From Thermomonospora catenispora (GTDB taxonomy: Bacteria; Actinomycetota; Actinomycetes; Streptosporangiales; Streptosporangiaceae): a stretch of DNA of 64,000 bases. Shown one piece after another: positions 55,842 to 61,557 of the stretch. The notes below the pieces were generated by a model. The model was not told the origin of the DNA, did not search any database, and saw nothing but the letters and a program-made list of their open reading frames with translations. The stretch is from assembly GCF_006363815.1 (NCBI RefSeq), contig NZ_RRYT01000001.1, positions 21,530-85,529 of the forward strand, read 5' to 3'. Within the stretch, counting starts at the first letter, position 1. Each line of letters opens with the position of its first letter. Made by a program: the position numbers and the translations under genes.

Positions 55842-55889
55842 GCGGCCCGGCAACTCCGCCATGCGGAGGCGGAGCCGGGCCGCATTTTT
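55842..55889 (+). terminator. Strong Rho-independent terminator
   Basis: GCGGCCCGGC (55842-55851) and GCCGGGCCGC (55874-55883) pair perfectly, with an inner CTCCGC/GCGGAG step, followed by ATTTTT. It closes the transcript of the two zinc-ribbon-like genes. Confidence 0.9.
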
Positions 55890-55892
55890 CGT

Positions 55893-55993
55893 GTGTTACA
55901 AAAGTCCGGCGGTATGTTCGCGCTTTCTCAACTAACACATAATCTATAGCGTAGTACCGGGAACGCGAACATACCATCCGAGATTCGTAACAC
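55893..55993. repeat. Module R3: nested inverted repeats around a degenerate R1/R2 centre
   Basis: GTGTTAC (55893-55899) is inverted at GTAACAC (55987-55993), and GGTATGTTCGCG (55911-55922) is inverted at 55964-55975. The centre, CTATAGCG then TAGTACC (from 55944), is the R1/R2 core in opposite orientation with seven bases lacking. The arms differ in sequence from the TGACGAAN iterons, so a different protein may bind. The inner arm CGCGAACATACC includes CGAACAT, half of an actinobacterial LexA box. Confidence 0.8.
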
Positions 55994-56016
55994 CCGCTTT
56001 GGGAGGTGATGCGACG

Positions 56017-56184
56017 GTGGCAAGCGACCCGGACTTTCGCCGCGAGGATTGCGCGCACTGCGGCGCGTGGCTGGACGGCCGCCAAACACTGTGGTGTTCC
56101 GCCGCGTGCCGGGTGCGCGCCTACCGTCAGCGCAAGCGCGAGGCGGCCCGCGAAGCGCGGGGCACCGTGACCAGTGGGCACTAG
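56017..56184 (+). CDS. Small Cys-rich zinc-ribbon-like protein 3
   Basis: This 55-residue protein has CAHCGAWLDGRQTLWCSAACRVRAYRQRKRE: C-x2-C, ten residues, C-x3-C, then a basic helix. This form is the clearest zinc-ribbon of the three. GTG 56017 lies ten bases from GGGAGG. It sits directly behind module R3, which could be its operator, and ahead of a strong terminator, as a one-gene transcript. Confidence 0.72.
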   Translation: MASDPDFRREDCAHCGAWLDGRQTLWCSAACRVRAYRQRKREAAREARGTVTSGH

Positions 56185-56220
56185 AGGGCGCTGAAACGGC
56201 CGCAGACGGCCGACTGGTGG

Positions 56221-56252
56221 CACCCCCGGACTTCCACAGGTCCGGGGGTTTT
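56221..56252 (+). terminator. Rho-independent terminator
   Basis: CCCCCGGAC (56223-56231) and GTCCGGGGG (56240-56248) with loop TTCCACAG and a TTTT tail end the message of the third zinc-ribbon-like gene. Confidence 0.9.
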
Positions 56253-56652
56253 CGCGTCTGTGGGGACCGCTCAGCCGTTTTCGCGCTGCCGTTCCACGCT
56301 TGCTTTCCTATGAGAATGGTACAAGGGATATCGAACATTTACCCCGGTTGGGAGGGATAACTTAATAGACCTCCTTGCCTGGGAATTCATGTCGGCGCTG
56401 GCCAGCCGTTCGGGCAAGTATGTTTCGCCCCGTCCGGGGGCTGGCGCGCGAGGCCAGGCGCGCGCCGGCGGTCCGGGCGGGGCTTTTTTTGTTAAGACCG
56501 CAAAAAAGCGGCACAAAGCCCCCGGGGTGCAGCGGGTAATCTGCACATGCCCGTACCATCCGGGCACTGCCGGAAATCTGCCGGTAGCCCACGGCCCTTT
56601 TTCGGTCGCCCTGCGGGGTCGTGGGCTACCAGCTCCGCAGCGGATACGAGCA
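56253..56652. other. Intergenic region with a structured leader and terminator
   Basis: No safe gene is seen in these 400 bp. A GGGAGGG at about 56351 is followed by a short open stretch (LLAWEFMSALASRSGKY) without a normal start codon, running into the terminator at 56427. This could be a leader or a decayed small gene. TCGAACATTT (56330-56339) repeats the half LexA-box-like word seen at R3 and at 55362. Confidence 0.4.
56427..56490 (+). terminator. Large branched terminator with seven T
   Basis: GCCCCGTCCGG (56427-56437) pairs with CCGGGCGGGGC (56473-56483), one position a G-U in RNA. Inside, GGCGCGCG and CGCGCGCC form a second 8-bp stem. A TTTTTTT tract follows (56484-56490). Confidence 0.88.
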
Positions 56653-56814
56653 ATGCGGAGGTGCGTTATCGAGCTTCCGGACTTCGAACCTGCCGCGACG
56701 GTACACGCTCGCATCTATGGCGATGTCCTCGGCGGCATTCGCGCTGACGATCCGCCGAACGTCCTCGCGGAGGCGCGGCGGATGAGGGCATGGGAACCGA
56801 CTTCTAAGACTTGA
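56653..56814 (+). CDS. Possible 53-residue protein, unknown
   Basis: The reading frame MRRCVIELPDFEP...ARRMRAWEPTSKT shows ordinary amino-acid composition and varied codon third positions like the other element genes. The start is uncertain: ATG 56653 is itself part of a GGAGG site, which would better serve a codon a few bases later where none exists. It may be a real small protein or a chance frame. No family is recognised. Confidence 0.35.
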   Translation: MRRCVIELPDFEPAATVHARIYGDVLGGIRADDPPNVLAEARRMRAWEPTSKT

Positions 56815-57160
56815 CGGACCGCCCGCGAATCGCGGTGCGTGGTCCGCGAAAGGCTTCCGCTTCGCGGCGGAAGACGGGGCGGGGTGACCCGCCCTGTTCC
56901 ATGTTGCGGTATCTCCCGAAGCGCGGAACCCCTCGGTTCGCGGCGCGCGGGCCGCATCGGCTGGGTTCTCCGGTGCGGCCCGCACGGAGGCGTGGGCAAC
57001 GCAGTAACGAGACTTACCGGACCGCTCGCGAATTGCGGCGCGCGGTCCGGATGAGGCTTCCGCCGCATGGCGGGAGGCATGCACCCATTCAGCCGGTGCC
57101 GGCCGTGCCGGTTCTGTTCCGGTGCGGCCGGTTCACTTCCGGCGGGGGCGCGGCCCTACG
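56815..57160. ncRNA. Hairpin-dense block with two copies of a 65-bp structured repeat
   Basis: Between two small genes lie about 345 bp with almost continuous inverted repeats. Two copies (56812-56874 and 57009-57077) share GACTT-x-CGGACCGC, CGCGAAT-GCGG and GGTCC, then AGGCTTCCGC. Each folds with GGACC pairing GGTCC around a CCGCG/CGCGG-type hairpin. Between them are CTTCCGC/GCGGAAG, GGCGGG-GTGA-CCCGCC, and the 10-bp GCGGGCCGCA/TGCGGCCCGC stem. The block could be a structured RNA, a packaging site or a single-strand origin. Frames crossing it are low-complexity and not convincing. Confidence 0.5.
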
Positions 57161-57176
57161 GGGGGTTGAGAAAGCA

Positions 57177-57407
57177 ATGCATGATCTTCACGCCGCGATC
57201 GCTGACCTGACAACCGTTGAACGGCGGTCCCTGATAATCGTCATGGCGGAAAGCCGGGATCGGTGGGTCGGTTATTCTTCGCGGCTCGCACAGTTCTTTG
57301 CCGTCTTGGCCGCGACGGTCGCGGAGGTGGACGACCGGCAGCGCCGCATTATCGCTGAGATGGAACGTGATGTTAGCGGCGCTATTTCCTGTGATCTGCC
57401 CGGCTGA
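57177..57407 (+). CDS. Small 76-residue protein, unknown
   Basis: This protein is mostly helical (DLHAAIADLTTVERRSLIIVMAESRDRWVGYSSRLAQFFAVLAATVAEVDDRQRRIIAEMERD) without cysteines. ATG 57177 is used; its ribosome site is weak (GAGAAAG). It precedes the capsid gene by 250 bp and is separated from it by a terminator. A coiled-coil adaptor or capsid-associated role cannot be tested by eye. Confidence 0.6.
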   Translation: MHDLHAAIADLTTVERRSLIIVMAESRDRWVGYSSRLAQFFAVLAATVAEVDDRQRRIIAEMERDVSGAISCDLPG

Positions 57408-57556
57408 TCGGGCGGCACGGTTTCGGACTTCATTGCGGGCAGTGCGACCCACACCCGCTACCCGGGTCCCGCGGCGGCCGGATCGAAAAAAACGCCGCGT
57501 CCCGTTTGAAAAGGGCTTCCGGCCAGCAGGGCGCAACCCACTGACCGAACGCCTAT

Positions 57557-57580
57557 CCGGCCTGCGGCATGCCGGTTTTT
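57557..57580 (+). terminator. Short terminator before the capsid gene
   Basis: CCGGC (57557-57561) and GCCGG (57571-57575) with a 9-nt loop and TTTTT tail. The stem is short but the T-run is good. Confidence 0.6.
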
Positions 57581-57656
57581 GCGATGCCGCGAAGTTTGGC
57601 GCAGGGTGACCCCAACGCCGCTAGTGGAAACAGCACGACCGTAAAGGATAAGCGGT

Positions 57657-58895
57657 ATGAGCGAGCTTGTGAGGCGGCTCCACGAGCGGCGCATGCAAGC
57701 GTGGCGATCTGCTAAAGCGATCCTGGATCGAGCAGACGGCGAACGCCGCGACCTCACCACGGCGGAGGAAGCAGAATTCGACGCCCACAAGGAGCTTGTG
57801 GAAGCTCTAGATGCGAGGATGCAAGAGCTGATCGAAAAAGAGCGGCGAGCCAAGGAAACGCAGGAGACCTTTGCCAAGATCCTTGGCCAGGAGCCGGGAG
57901 CGAGGAATATGACGGCGACCGACACCATGCTTGCTGCGGAATTTCGTGATCGCATCGCGCGTAACAGCCGTGAGCCGATCACCGTGGAATGGCGGGATGC
58001 CAGGTCCGGTTTTCAGCCGGGCATCGAGCGTCGCAGCATCACCACCGGGACCGGCGGTGGCCTGACCGGTACGACGTTCTTTAACCGGCTGGTCATGCAC
58101 CTTACGGAGATGTCCGCCATTCTCGCGGCCGGTGCGACGGTCGTTACCACGGAGACCGGGGAAGACCTCGTCATCCCCGCATCCACTGCCTTGAGTACCG
58201 CCAGCATTGTTCCCGAGGGTGCCCAGATCCCCATGTCGGATCCTGGCGTGGCTCCGGTGACGCTGCGAAGCTACAAGTACGGCTTCCTGGTACAGGTCTC
58301 GGGCGAGCTGGCCAACGACACCGCGTTCGATCTGCTCGATTTTCTTGCCCGCGAGGCGGCACAAGCCCTTGCGAACGGTGCCGGGGCGCACTTTATCGCG
58401 GGCACGGGTTCCGGTCAGCCCTCCGGGGTGCTCACCGCCGCGACCGTTGGTGTGACCGGCGCGGGTCCGGCCCCGACCGCCGACGAGCTTATCGACCTGT
58501 ATCACAGTGTGGCGGAGCCGTACGCCCGTTCGCAGGCAGCGGGGTGGTTGATGTCCAATGCGACGCTTGCGGCCGTGCGCAAGCTTAAGGACAACCAGGG
58601 TCGGTATCTTTTCGACGTGGATATTCCGCCCGGTACCGGGGCCGCGGGCACGCTGCTGGGCCGGCCAGTGTTCGTTGACCCGAACATGCCCACAGTTGCC
58701 CCTGGGGCGAAGTCGATTCTGTTCGGTGACTGGTCTCGGTATGTTGTGCGGTCGGTCCGGGAGATGCGCTTTGAGCGCTCGGACGATTTCGCGTTTGACC
58801 GCGACATGGTGACGTTCCGCGCCCTGTGGCGCGTTGACGGTGCGCTGGTCGACACGACGGGTGCGATCAAGTCGTTCATCGGTGGCGGTGCATGA
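57657..58895 (+). CDS. HK97-fold phage major capsid protein
   Basis: This 412-residue protein is a typical HK97-family major capsid protein. Residues 1-85 form the charged coiled-coil scaffolding (delta) domain. After a linker, the N-arm and core follow: TTGTGGGLTGTTFFNRLVMHL, GEDLVIPASTALSTA, the E-loop region with VPEGAQIPMSDPGVAPVTLRSYKYGFLVQVSGELANDT, the spine helix LLDFLAREAAQALANGAGAHFIAGTGSGQPSGVL, and the C-terminal A and P domain pieces LGRPVFVDPNMPTVAPGAKSILFGDWSRYVVR. The delta domain suggests capsid maturation, yet no protease is encoded nearby. ATG 57657 follows AAGGATAAGCGGT. Its transcript ends in an 18-bp terminator. It is the only virion gene I find in the element. Confidence 0.95.
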   Translation: MSELVRRLHERRMQAWRSAKAILDRADGERRDLTTAEEAEFDAHKELVEALDARMQELIEKERRAKETQETFAKILGQEPGARNMTATDTMLAAEFRDRIARNSREPITVEWRDARSGFQPGIERRSITTGTGGGLTGTTFFNRLVMHLTEMSAILAAGATVVTTETGEDLVIPASTALSTASIVPEGAQIPMSDPGVAPVTLRSYKYGFLVQVSGELANDTAFDLLDFLAREAAQALANGAGAHFIAGTGSGQPSGVLTAATVGVTGAGPAPTADELIDLYHSVAEPYARSQAAGWLMSNATLAAVRKLKDNQGRYLFDVDIPPGTGAAGTLLGRPVFVDPNMPTVAPGAKSILFGDWSRYVVRSVREMRFERSDDFAFDRDMVTFRALWRVDGALVDTTGAIKSFIGGGA

Positions 58896-58907
58896 TCGGC
58901 TGACGTG

Positions 58908-58958
58908 AACGCCAATACGCGGCGGGCTGCAATGCGGTCCGCCGCGTATTGGCGTTTG
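58908..58958. terminator. 18-bp hairpin terminator after the capsid gene
   Basis: AACGCCAATACGCGGCGG (58908-58925) pairs without mismatch with 58939-58956; a TTTG tail follows. It closes the one-gene capsid transcript. Confidence 0.88.
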
Positions 58959-59719
58959 TGCGGCATGGTAACGCCATATGTCACGTGACACTATCGCCGT
59001 CGCGTGTCGTGCCGCCTATGGGTGTCGCCTCCGTGTGCCGCGTGTCGCCTCCGCGTGTCAACGTCAACGTTCACGCTCCGCGCACACTGCCGCGAGGCGG
59101 TCCGCAGCGGGCGTTACGCAGCGTCACCGCCTCCGCTTGCGACCGCCGCCCCCGTCTGACCTGCGGTAACGCCTCGTACCTGCGGTTTTTTGGACGGACA
59201 AGGCCGGGCGCCCCCGCCGCCGTCCTCCCGTCTCTCTCTCCGTGACGCAGAGTCGCGGACCGGGGGTCACAGCGCGTGAGCGCGGAGGGGTGCGGGCGGG
59301 TGCGCGGGTGTCGCCGCGAACGCGCGGGGCCGTGCCGCGTGTAACCGCAATCGCGGTACCGCGTAAATGCCGTGCCGCGTGTGCACAGCCGGGCCGGCGG
59401 AATGTCGCCGGTGCCGTTGACGTTGTGTCGCGTGGGAATTCACGCGTGTAAATGCGCCCTGGGGTGTGTAGCCCCGGGGCGCATTTCGTGTTTACGGGGG
59501 TGTCGCCTGCGTTCACGCGAGCGGTGACACGGGGTGTTTCCGGTTTACGCGGCAGGCGACGCGCTTACCGCTGTAGAGAACTGTCGCCGCATCGGAGACA
59601 CGGGGCGTTCCCGCCGCGCATCGCCGGGGGTGCGTTAGCGGCTCACATATGGCTGCTGTGGTCGCCGCGAACCCACTTGACGCGGGGATCTTGTGGTGCT
59701 CTCATAGCGCACACGAGAC
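58959..59719. other. Long non-coding stretch rich in GTGTCGCC and CGTGTAA words
   Basis: About 760 bp without a convincing gene. The words GTGTCGCC, CGCGTGT, GTGTAA and GTAACGC recur; GTGTCGCCTCCG occurs twice within 30 bp near 59026. A 10-bp hairpin AAATGCGCCC/GGGCGCATTT (59450-59459, 59477-59486) with inner GGGG/CCCC looks like a terminator. GTTTTTT appears near 59180 without a stem. It may hold promoters, repeated operators or decayed genes. Confidence 0.45.
59450..59486. terminator. Hairpin in the non-coding stretch
   Basis: AAATGCGCCC and GGGCGCATTT pair over 10 bp, extended by TGGGG/CCCC inside. The ATTT end could act as a terminator in either direction. Confidence 0.6.
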
Positions 59720-59754
59720 GGCCCCGGAACGGTGCGGCAACACCGCCCGGGGCC
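59720..59754 (+). promoter_or_regulatory. Attenuator-like hairpin in a 5' leader
   Basis: GGCCCCGG (59720-59727) and CCGGGGCC (59747-59754) enclose an inner GGTG/CACC hairpin. It lies 33 bp before the ATG of the 81-residue gene. A hairpin with the same outer arms precedes the gene at 60556, so it may be a shared leader element. Confidence 0.55.
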
Positions 59755-59786
59755 TAGGGGATCGACCTGCTAGGGAGGTAACCCCC

Positions 59787-60032
59787 ATGGCTTGCAAGCC
59801 TATCGAATTCCGCATGCCGGAAGCCGCAAAGGTGGATGCGCTTTGGGAACTGATCGGTGATCTAATCGCGGAGCTGACGCATTCCGGCCGGATGTCCGCC
59901 GCGGAGGCGCGGACGTGGGAAGCGCAGGCCGCTGCGATCACCCTTGACCGGCCGGAGCTTGCAACGCCCGGCGGGATGGTCGTGAGCGAGGCGGAGCGGA
60001 TCACGCTCGCCGCGTCCCGCTCCCGCGAGTAG
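59787..60032 (+). CDS. Small 81-residue protein, unknown
   Basis: The ATG at 59787 is preceded by GGGAGGTAA, a clear ribosome site. The protein has an amphipathic middle part (EAAKVDALWELIGDLIAELTHSGRMSAAEARTWEAQAAAITLDRPEL), probably two helices, and a polar tail. No family is recognised; it could be a small DNA-binding or capsid-accessory factor. It converges with the GntR-type gene across a shared bidirectional terminator. Confidence 0.68.
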   Translation: MACKPIEFRMPEAAKVDALWELIGDLIAELTHSGRMSAAEARTWEAQAAAITLDRPELATPGGMVVSEAERITLAASRSRE

Positions 60033-60041
60033 CCGGCACGG

Positions 60042-60094
60042 CGAAACGCCCCGAGCGTCCCCGCGAGTAGCGGGAGGTTGCTCGGGGCGTTTCG
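60042..60094. terminator. Bidirectional 15-bp terminator
   Basis: CGAAACGCCCCGAGC (60042-60056) pairs perfectly with GCTCGGGGCGTTTCG (60080-60094). An inner CCCGCGAGTAGCGGG hairpin is also present. It separates the convergent 81-residue and GntR-type genes. Confidence 0.85.
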
Positions 60095-60121
60095 TCGTTT
60101 CGGGGGTTGTGCGGCGATGCT

Positions 60122-60388
60122 CTAGCCGTTGTCCGGCTGGGGCGTGTCGGCTGGCCGGATGTCGGGCGACACGAACACGCCGCGACCCCTGACGCCTATG
60201 AGTAGCCCGCGTTCGCGGAGGATCGCCAAAGCGTCCGTGACGGTCCGGGCGCTGATCTCGAATTCGTCGGCAAGCTGCTGCGCGGTGGGCAGCTTGGACC
60301 CTGGCGGGTACTCCCCGGACTCGATACGCGCCGTGATCACCGCCGCGAGTTGATCGCGTAGCGGTGCGATGCCGTCAAGCTGGGCCAT
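60122..60388 (-). CDS. GntR-type winged-helix regulator without effector domain
   Basis: This 88-residue protein has only a GntR winged helix: IESGEYPPGSKLPTAQQLADEFEISARTVTDALAILRERGLLIGVRGRGVFV, which covers the recognition helices and wing. Short GntR-like proteins of this kind are common in actinobacterial integrative elements, where they can repress mobility genes. ATG 60388 lacks a clear ribosome site and could be leaderless. It is divergent from the leader and gene at 60485-60930, so the 170-bp gap may be its operator. Confidence 0.82.
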   Translation of the reverse strand: MAQLDGIAPLRDQLAAVITARIESGEYPPGSKLPTAQQLADEFEISARTVTDALAILRERGLLIGVRGRGVFVSPDIRPADTPQPDNG

Positions 60389-60484
60389 GCCACAACGCTA
60401 CGGAACTGGACGCAATGCTTCCGTTCCGTGCGCTTCTATTCTCTTCCGATCTCTGCGTAACTCCGCGTAGGCTGCCCTCCAGAC

Positions 60485-60533
60485 ATGCAAGCGGCCCCGG
60501 CCCGGCGGTGACGCGCCGGGGGGTTCCGGGGCC
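60485..60533 (+). promoter_or_regulatory. Leader with 8-residue peptide and nested hairpins
   Basis: A tiny frame (60485-60511: MQAAPARR, stop) overlaps hairpins. Outer arms are GGCCCCGG (60493-60500) and CCGGGGCC (60526-60533); inner arms are CCCGGCG (60501-60507) and CGCCGGG (60514-60520). It lies upstream of ATG 60556. Similar arms precede the gene at 59787. Attenuation by ribosome stalling is possible. Confidence 0.45.
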
Positions 60534-60555
60534 TGGCCACGAACGGAGCGTGGTT

Positions 60556-60930
60556 ATGGGAGAGCGTATCCCGCGTGCCCTGGGTGACGAGATCGCCCGC
60601 AATGTCCAGCGGCAGACGGGCGGCCGTTGGGTGGTGTGGTTCGGCCACTTCACCGGCCATCTGTGGGCCATCCCTCGCGGCCGGTACTGGGACGGTCACA
60701 TTGAAGCGGCCAGCGCGGTTGAACTACTGGCACGCATCGGCGAGGTAGACGCATGGTTCGGATCTGGCGGTATCGGTCATGGCACCGAACCCGCCCGGCA
60801 CGCCCGGACCGGACACGGCCGCCCCGCCCAGCCGTCCAGCCCGCCGAAGATGCGCAGCGCTGCCAGAGTGCCCCGCAGGGTCGCGGCCCCTATGCGCCGC
60901 GCGGTGTCGGGCGCTTGGAGCCTGGCATGA
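60556..60930 (+). CDS. Small 124-residue protein, unknown
   Basis: The N-terminal half (about 1-60: PRALGDEIARNVQRQTGGRWVVWFGHFTGHLWAIPRGRYWDGHIEAASAVELLARIGEVDAWF) looks like a folded domain with many aromatic residues; the C-terminal half is basic, Pro/Arg-rich and probably disordered. Small actinobacterial proteins with a similar RWVVWFG...LWAIP pattern are frequent near integrative elements, with unknown role. ATG 60556 has an ACGGAG site. Its stop overlaps the next gene (ATGA). Confidence 0.68.
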   Translation: MGERIPRALGDEIARNVQRQTGGRWVVWFGHFTGHLWAIPRGRYWDGHIEAASAVELLARIGEVDAWFGSGGIGHGTEPARHARTGHGRPAQPSSPPKMRSAARVPRRVAAPMRRAVSGAWSLA

Positions 60931-61142
60931 GCGGCTACCGCGTACACGCCGCCCCGAATGGCGTCACCTGTGACGCGGCGATCCACGGTGATCGGCCGGT
61001 GCCCGCGATCGTGGTCACCGCCGATGAAAGCGCGTGGTGCGAAATTCACTGGTGGTGGATTCACGATGACCTGACGCGGGACGGTCACACGATCGAGTAC
61101 ACCGCCGCCGCACGCGCCGCGCTGAGGCTGGGCAGTTCCTAG
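60927..61142 (+). CDS. Small 71-residue protein, unknown, coupled to the gene before
   Basis: ATG 60927 overlaps the stop of the previous gene by four bases. The protein (RVHAAPNGVTCDAAIHGDRPVPAIVVTADESAWCEIHWWWIHDDLTRDGHTIEY) is rich in His/Trp and has two Cys. No named family is recognised. It ends in front of a 14-bp terminator, as the last gene of the element. Confidence 0.66.
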   Translation: MSGYRVHAAPNGVTCDAAIHGDRPVPAIVVTADESAWCEIHWWWIHDDLTRDGHTIEYTAAARAALRLGSS

Positions 61143-61160
61143 CCTCAGCACGGGTCAGAC

Positions 61161-61197
61161 CAACCCCCGTCCGCCAGAGGGGAGCGGACGGGGGTTG
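61161..61197. terminator. 14-bp terminator at the end of the element
   Basis: CAACCCCCGTCCGC (61161-61174) pairs without mismatch with GCGGACGGGGGTTG (61184-61197). It isolates element transcripts from the exporter promoter at the right. Confidence 0.82.
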
Positions 61198-61328
61198 CCG
61201 CATGTCTGGCCGCGTGCCGCGAGTCGCCTGCCAGTGCGCGCGGGGGCCGTCGCGGCTGGGCGGGCCGCGTGACGGGGCGTGCGGCGGGGCCGCGTGTTAC
61301 CTTGGGGTCTCTGGTCTCAATAGTCTGA

Positions 61329-61332
61329 CCGG
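61329..61332. other. attR core of the integrative element
   Basis: CCGG at 61329-61332, with element DNA AATAGTCTGA to the left and exporter DNA AACCGTTGGG to the right. Joining the outer flanks of the two cores gives the predicted attB, and joining the inner flanks gives attP with GTCTG/CAGAC inverted about the region. Confidence 0.88.
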
Positions 61333-61456
61333 AACCGTTGGGCCCCAGCAGCGCGCAGACGGCGCCGGGCGGCACCGTCAGGTCCAGGCCGCGCAGCGCG
61401 CGGACGTCGCCGAAGCGCTTGTACAGCCCTTCGGCGACGACGATCGGTCCAGTCAT
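61329..61456 (-). pseudogene. DrrA-like exporter ATPase, 5' part
   Basis: The first 43 codons of the exporter ATPase: MTGPIVVAEGLYKRFGDVRAL, then the strand before Walker A (GAVCALLGPNGSG). Beyond the core the frame continues into element DNA (QTIETRDPKV) and on to 61145, so in the integrated state a short fusion without Walker A Lys would be made. The promoter and start remain with the TetR-controlled intergenic region. Confidence 0.92.
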
Positions 61457-61472
61457 CGCGACTCCGTTCTGA

Positions 61473-61527
61473 GTACACCGTACGCGGTTATTGTGCACGG
61501 TCAGGGTAAGAACTGAGTACGATGTAC
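61473..61527. promoter_or_regulatory. Two TetR-type operators in the divergent drr/tetR promoter
   Basis: GTACACCGTAC (61473-61483) and GTACGATGTAC (61517-61527) are two 11-bp dyads of form GTAC-NNN-GTAC, each preceded by GA. They lie between the starts of the ATPase (61456) and the TetR gene, 44 bp apart. Such GTACA-type dyads are typical for TetR regulators of DrrAB-type exporters. Confidence 0.75.
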
Positions 61528-61557
61528 GCAACCCGTTCGCCGGAGGAGGAGAACGAC

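Larger units (their letters stand above)
52738..61332. mobile_element. 8.59-kb serine-integrase element with a lone capsid gene
   Basis: The element spans 8591 bp between the CCGG cores. Gene order: integrase; two 150-bp repeats; three tiny Cys-rich proteins; a hairpin-rich block; a 76-residue protein; an HK97-type major capsid protein; a 0.9-kb stretch with few genes; an 81-residue protein; a convergent GntR-type regulator; and two coupled small proteins. I find no terminase, portal, prohead protease, tail, lysis, replication or conjugation gene. Many short genes are closed by strong terminators, and codon third positions are less GC-rich than in the flanks. This fits a phage satellite or reduced prophage. 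Integration in a coding sequence that is exactly restored on excision implies a reversible switch for the exporter. Confidence 0.92.

Noticed and set aside
56389..56814. 141-residue frame starting at ATG 56389
   Set aside because: It would be translated through a strong terminator with seven T and has low-complexity sequence; only the end part (from 56653) may be real.
57177..57407. Prohead protease or scaffolding gene before the capsid gene
   Set aside because: The 76-residue protein is too short and lacks His/Ser/Asp catalytic motifs; a scaffold role cannot be shown.
58949..59245. 98-residue frame after the capsid gene
   Set aside because: It begins inside the terminator hairpin and has no family-like sequence or ribosome site.
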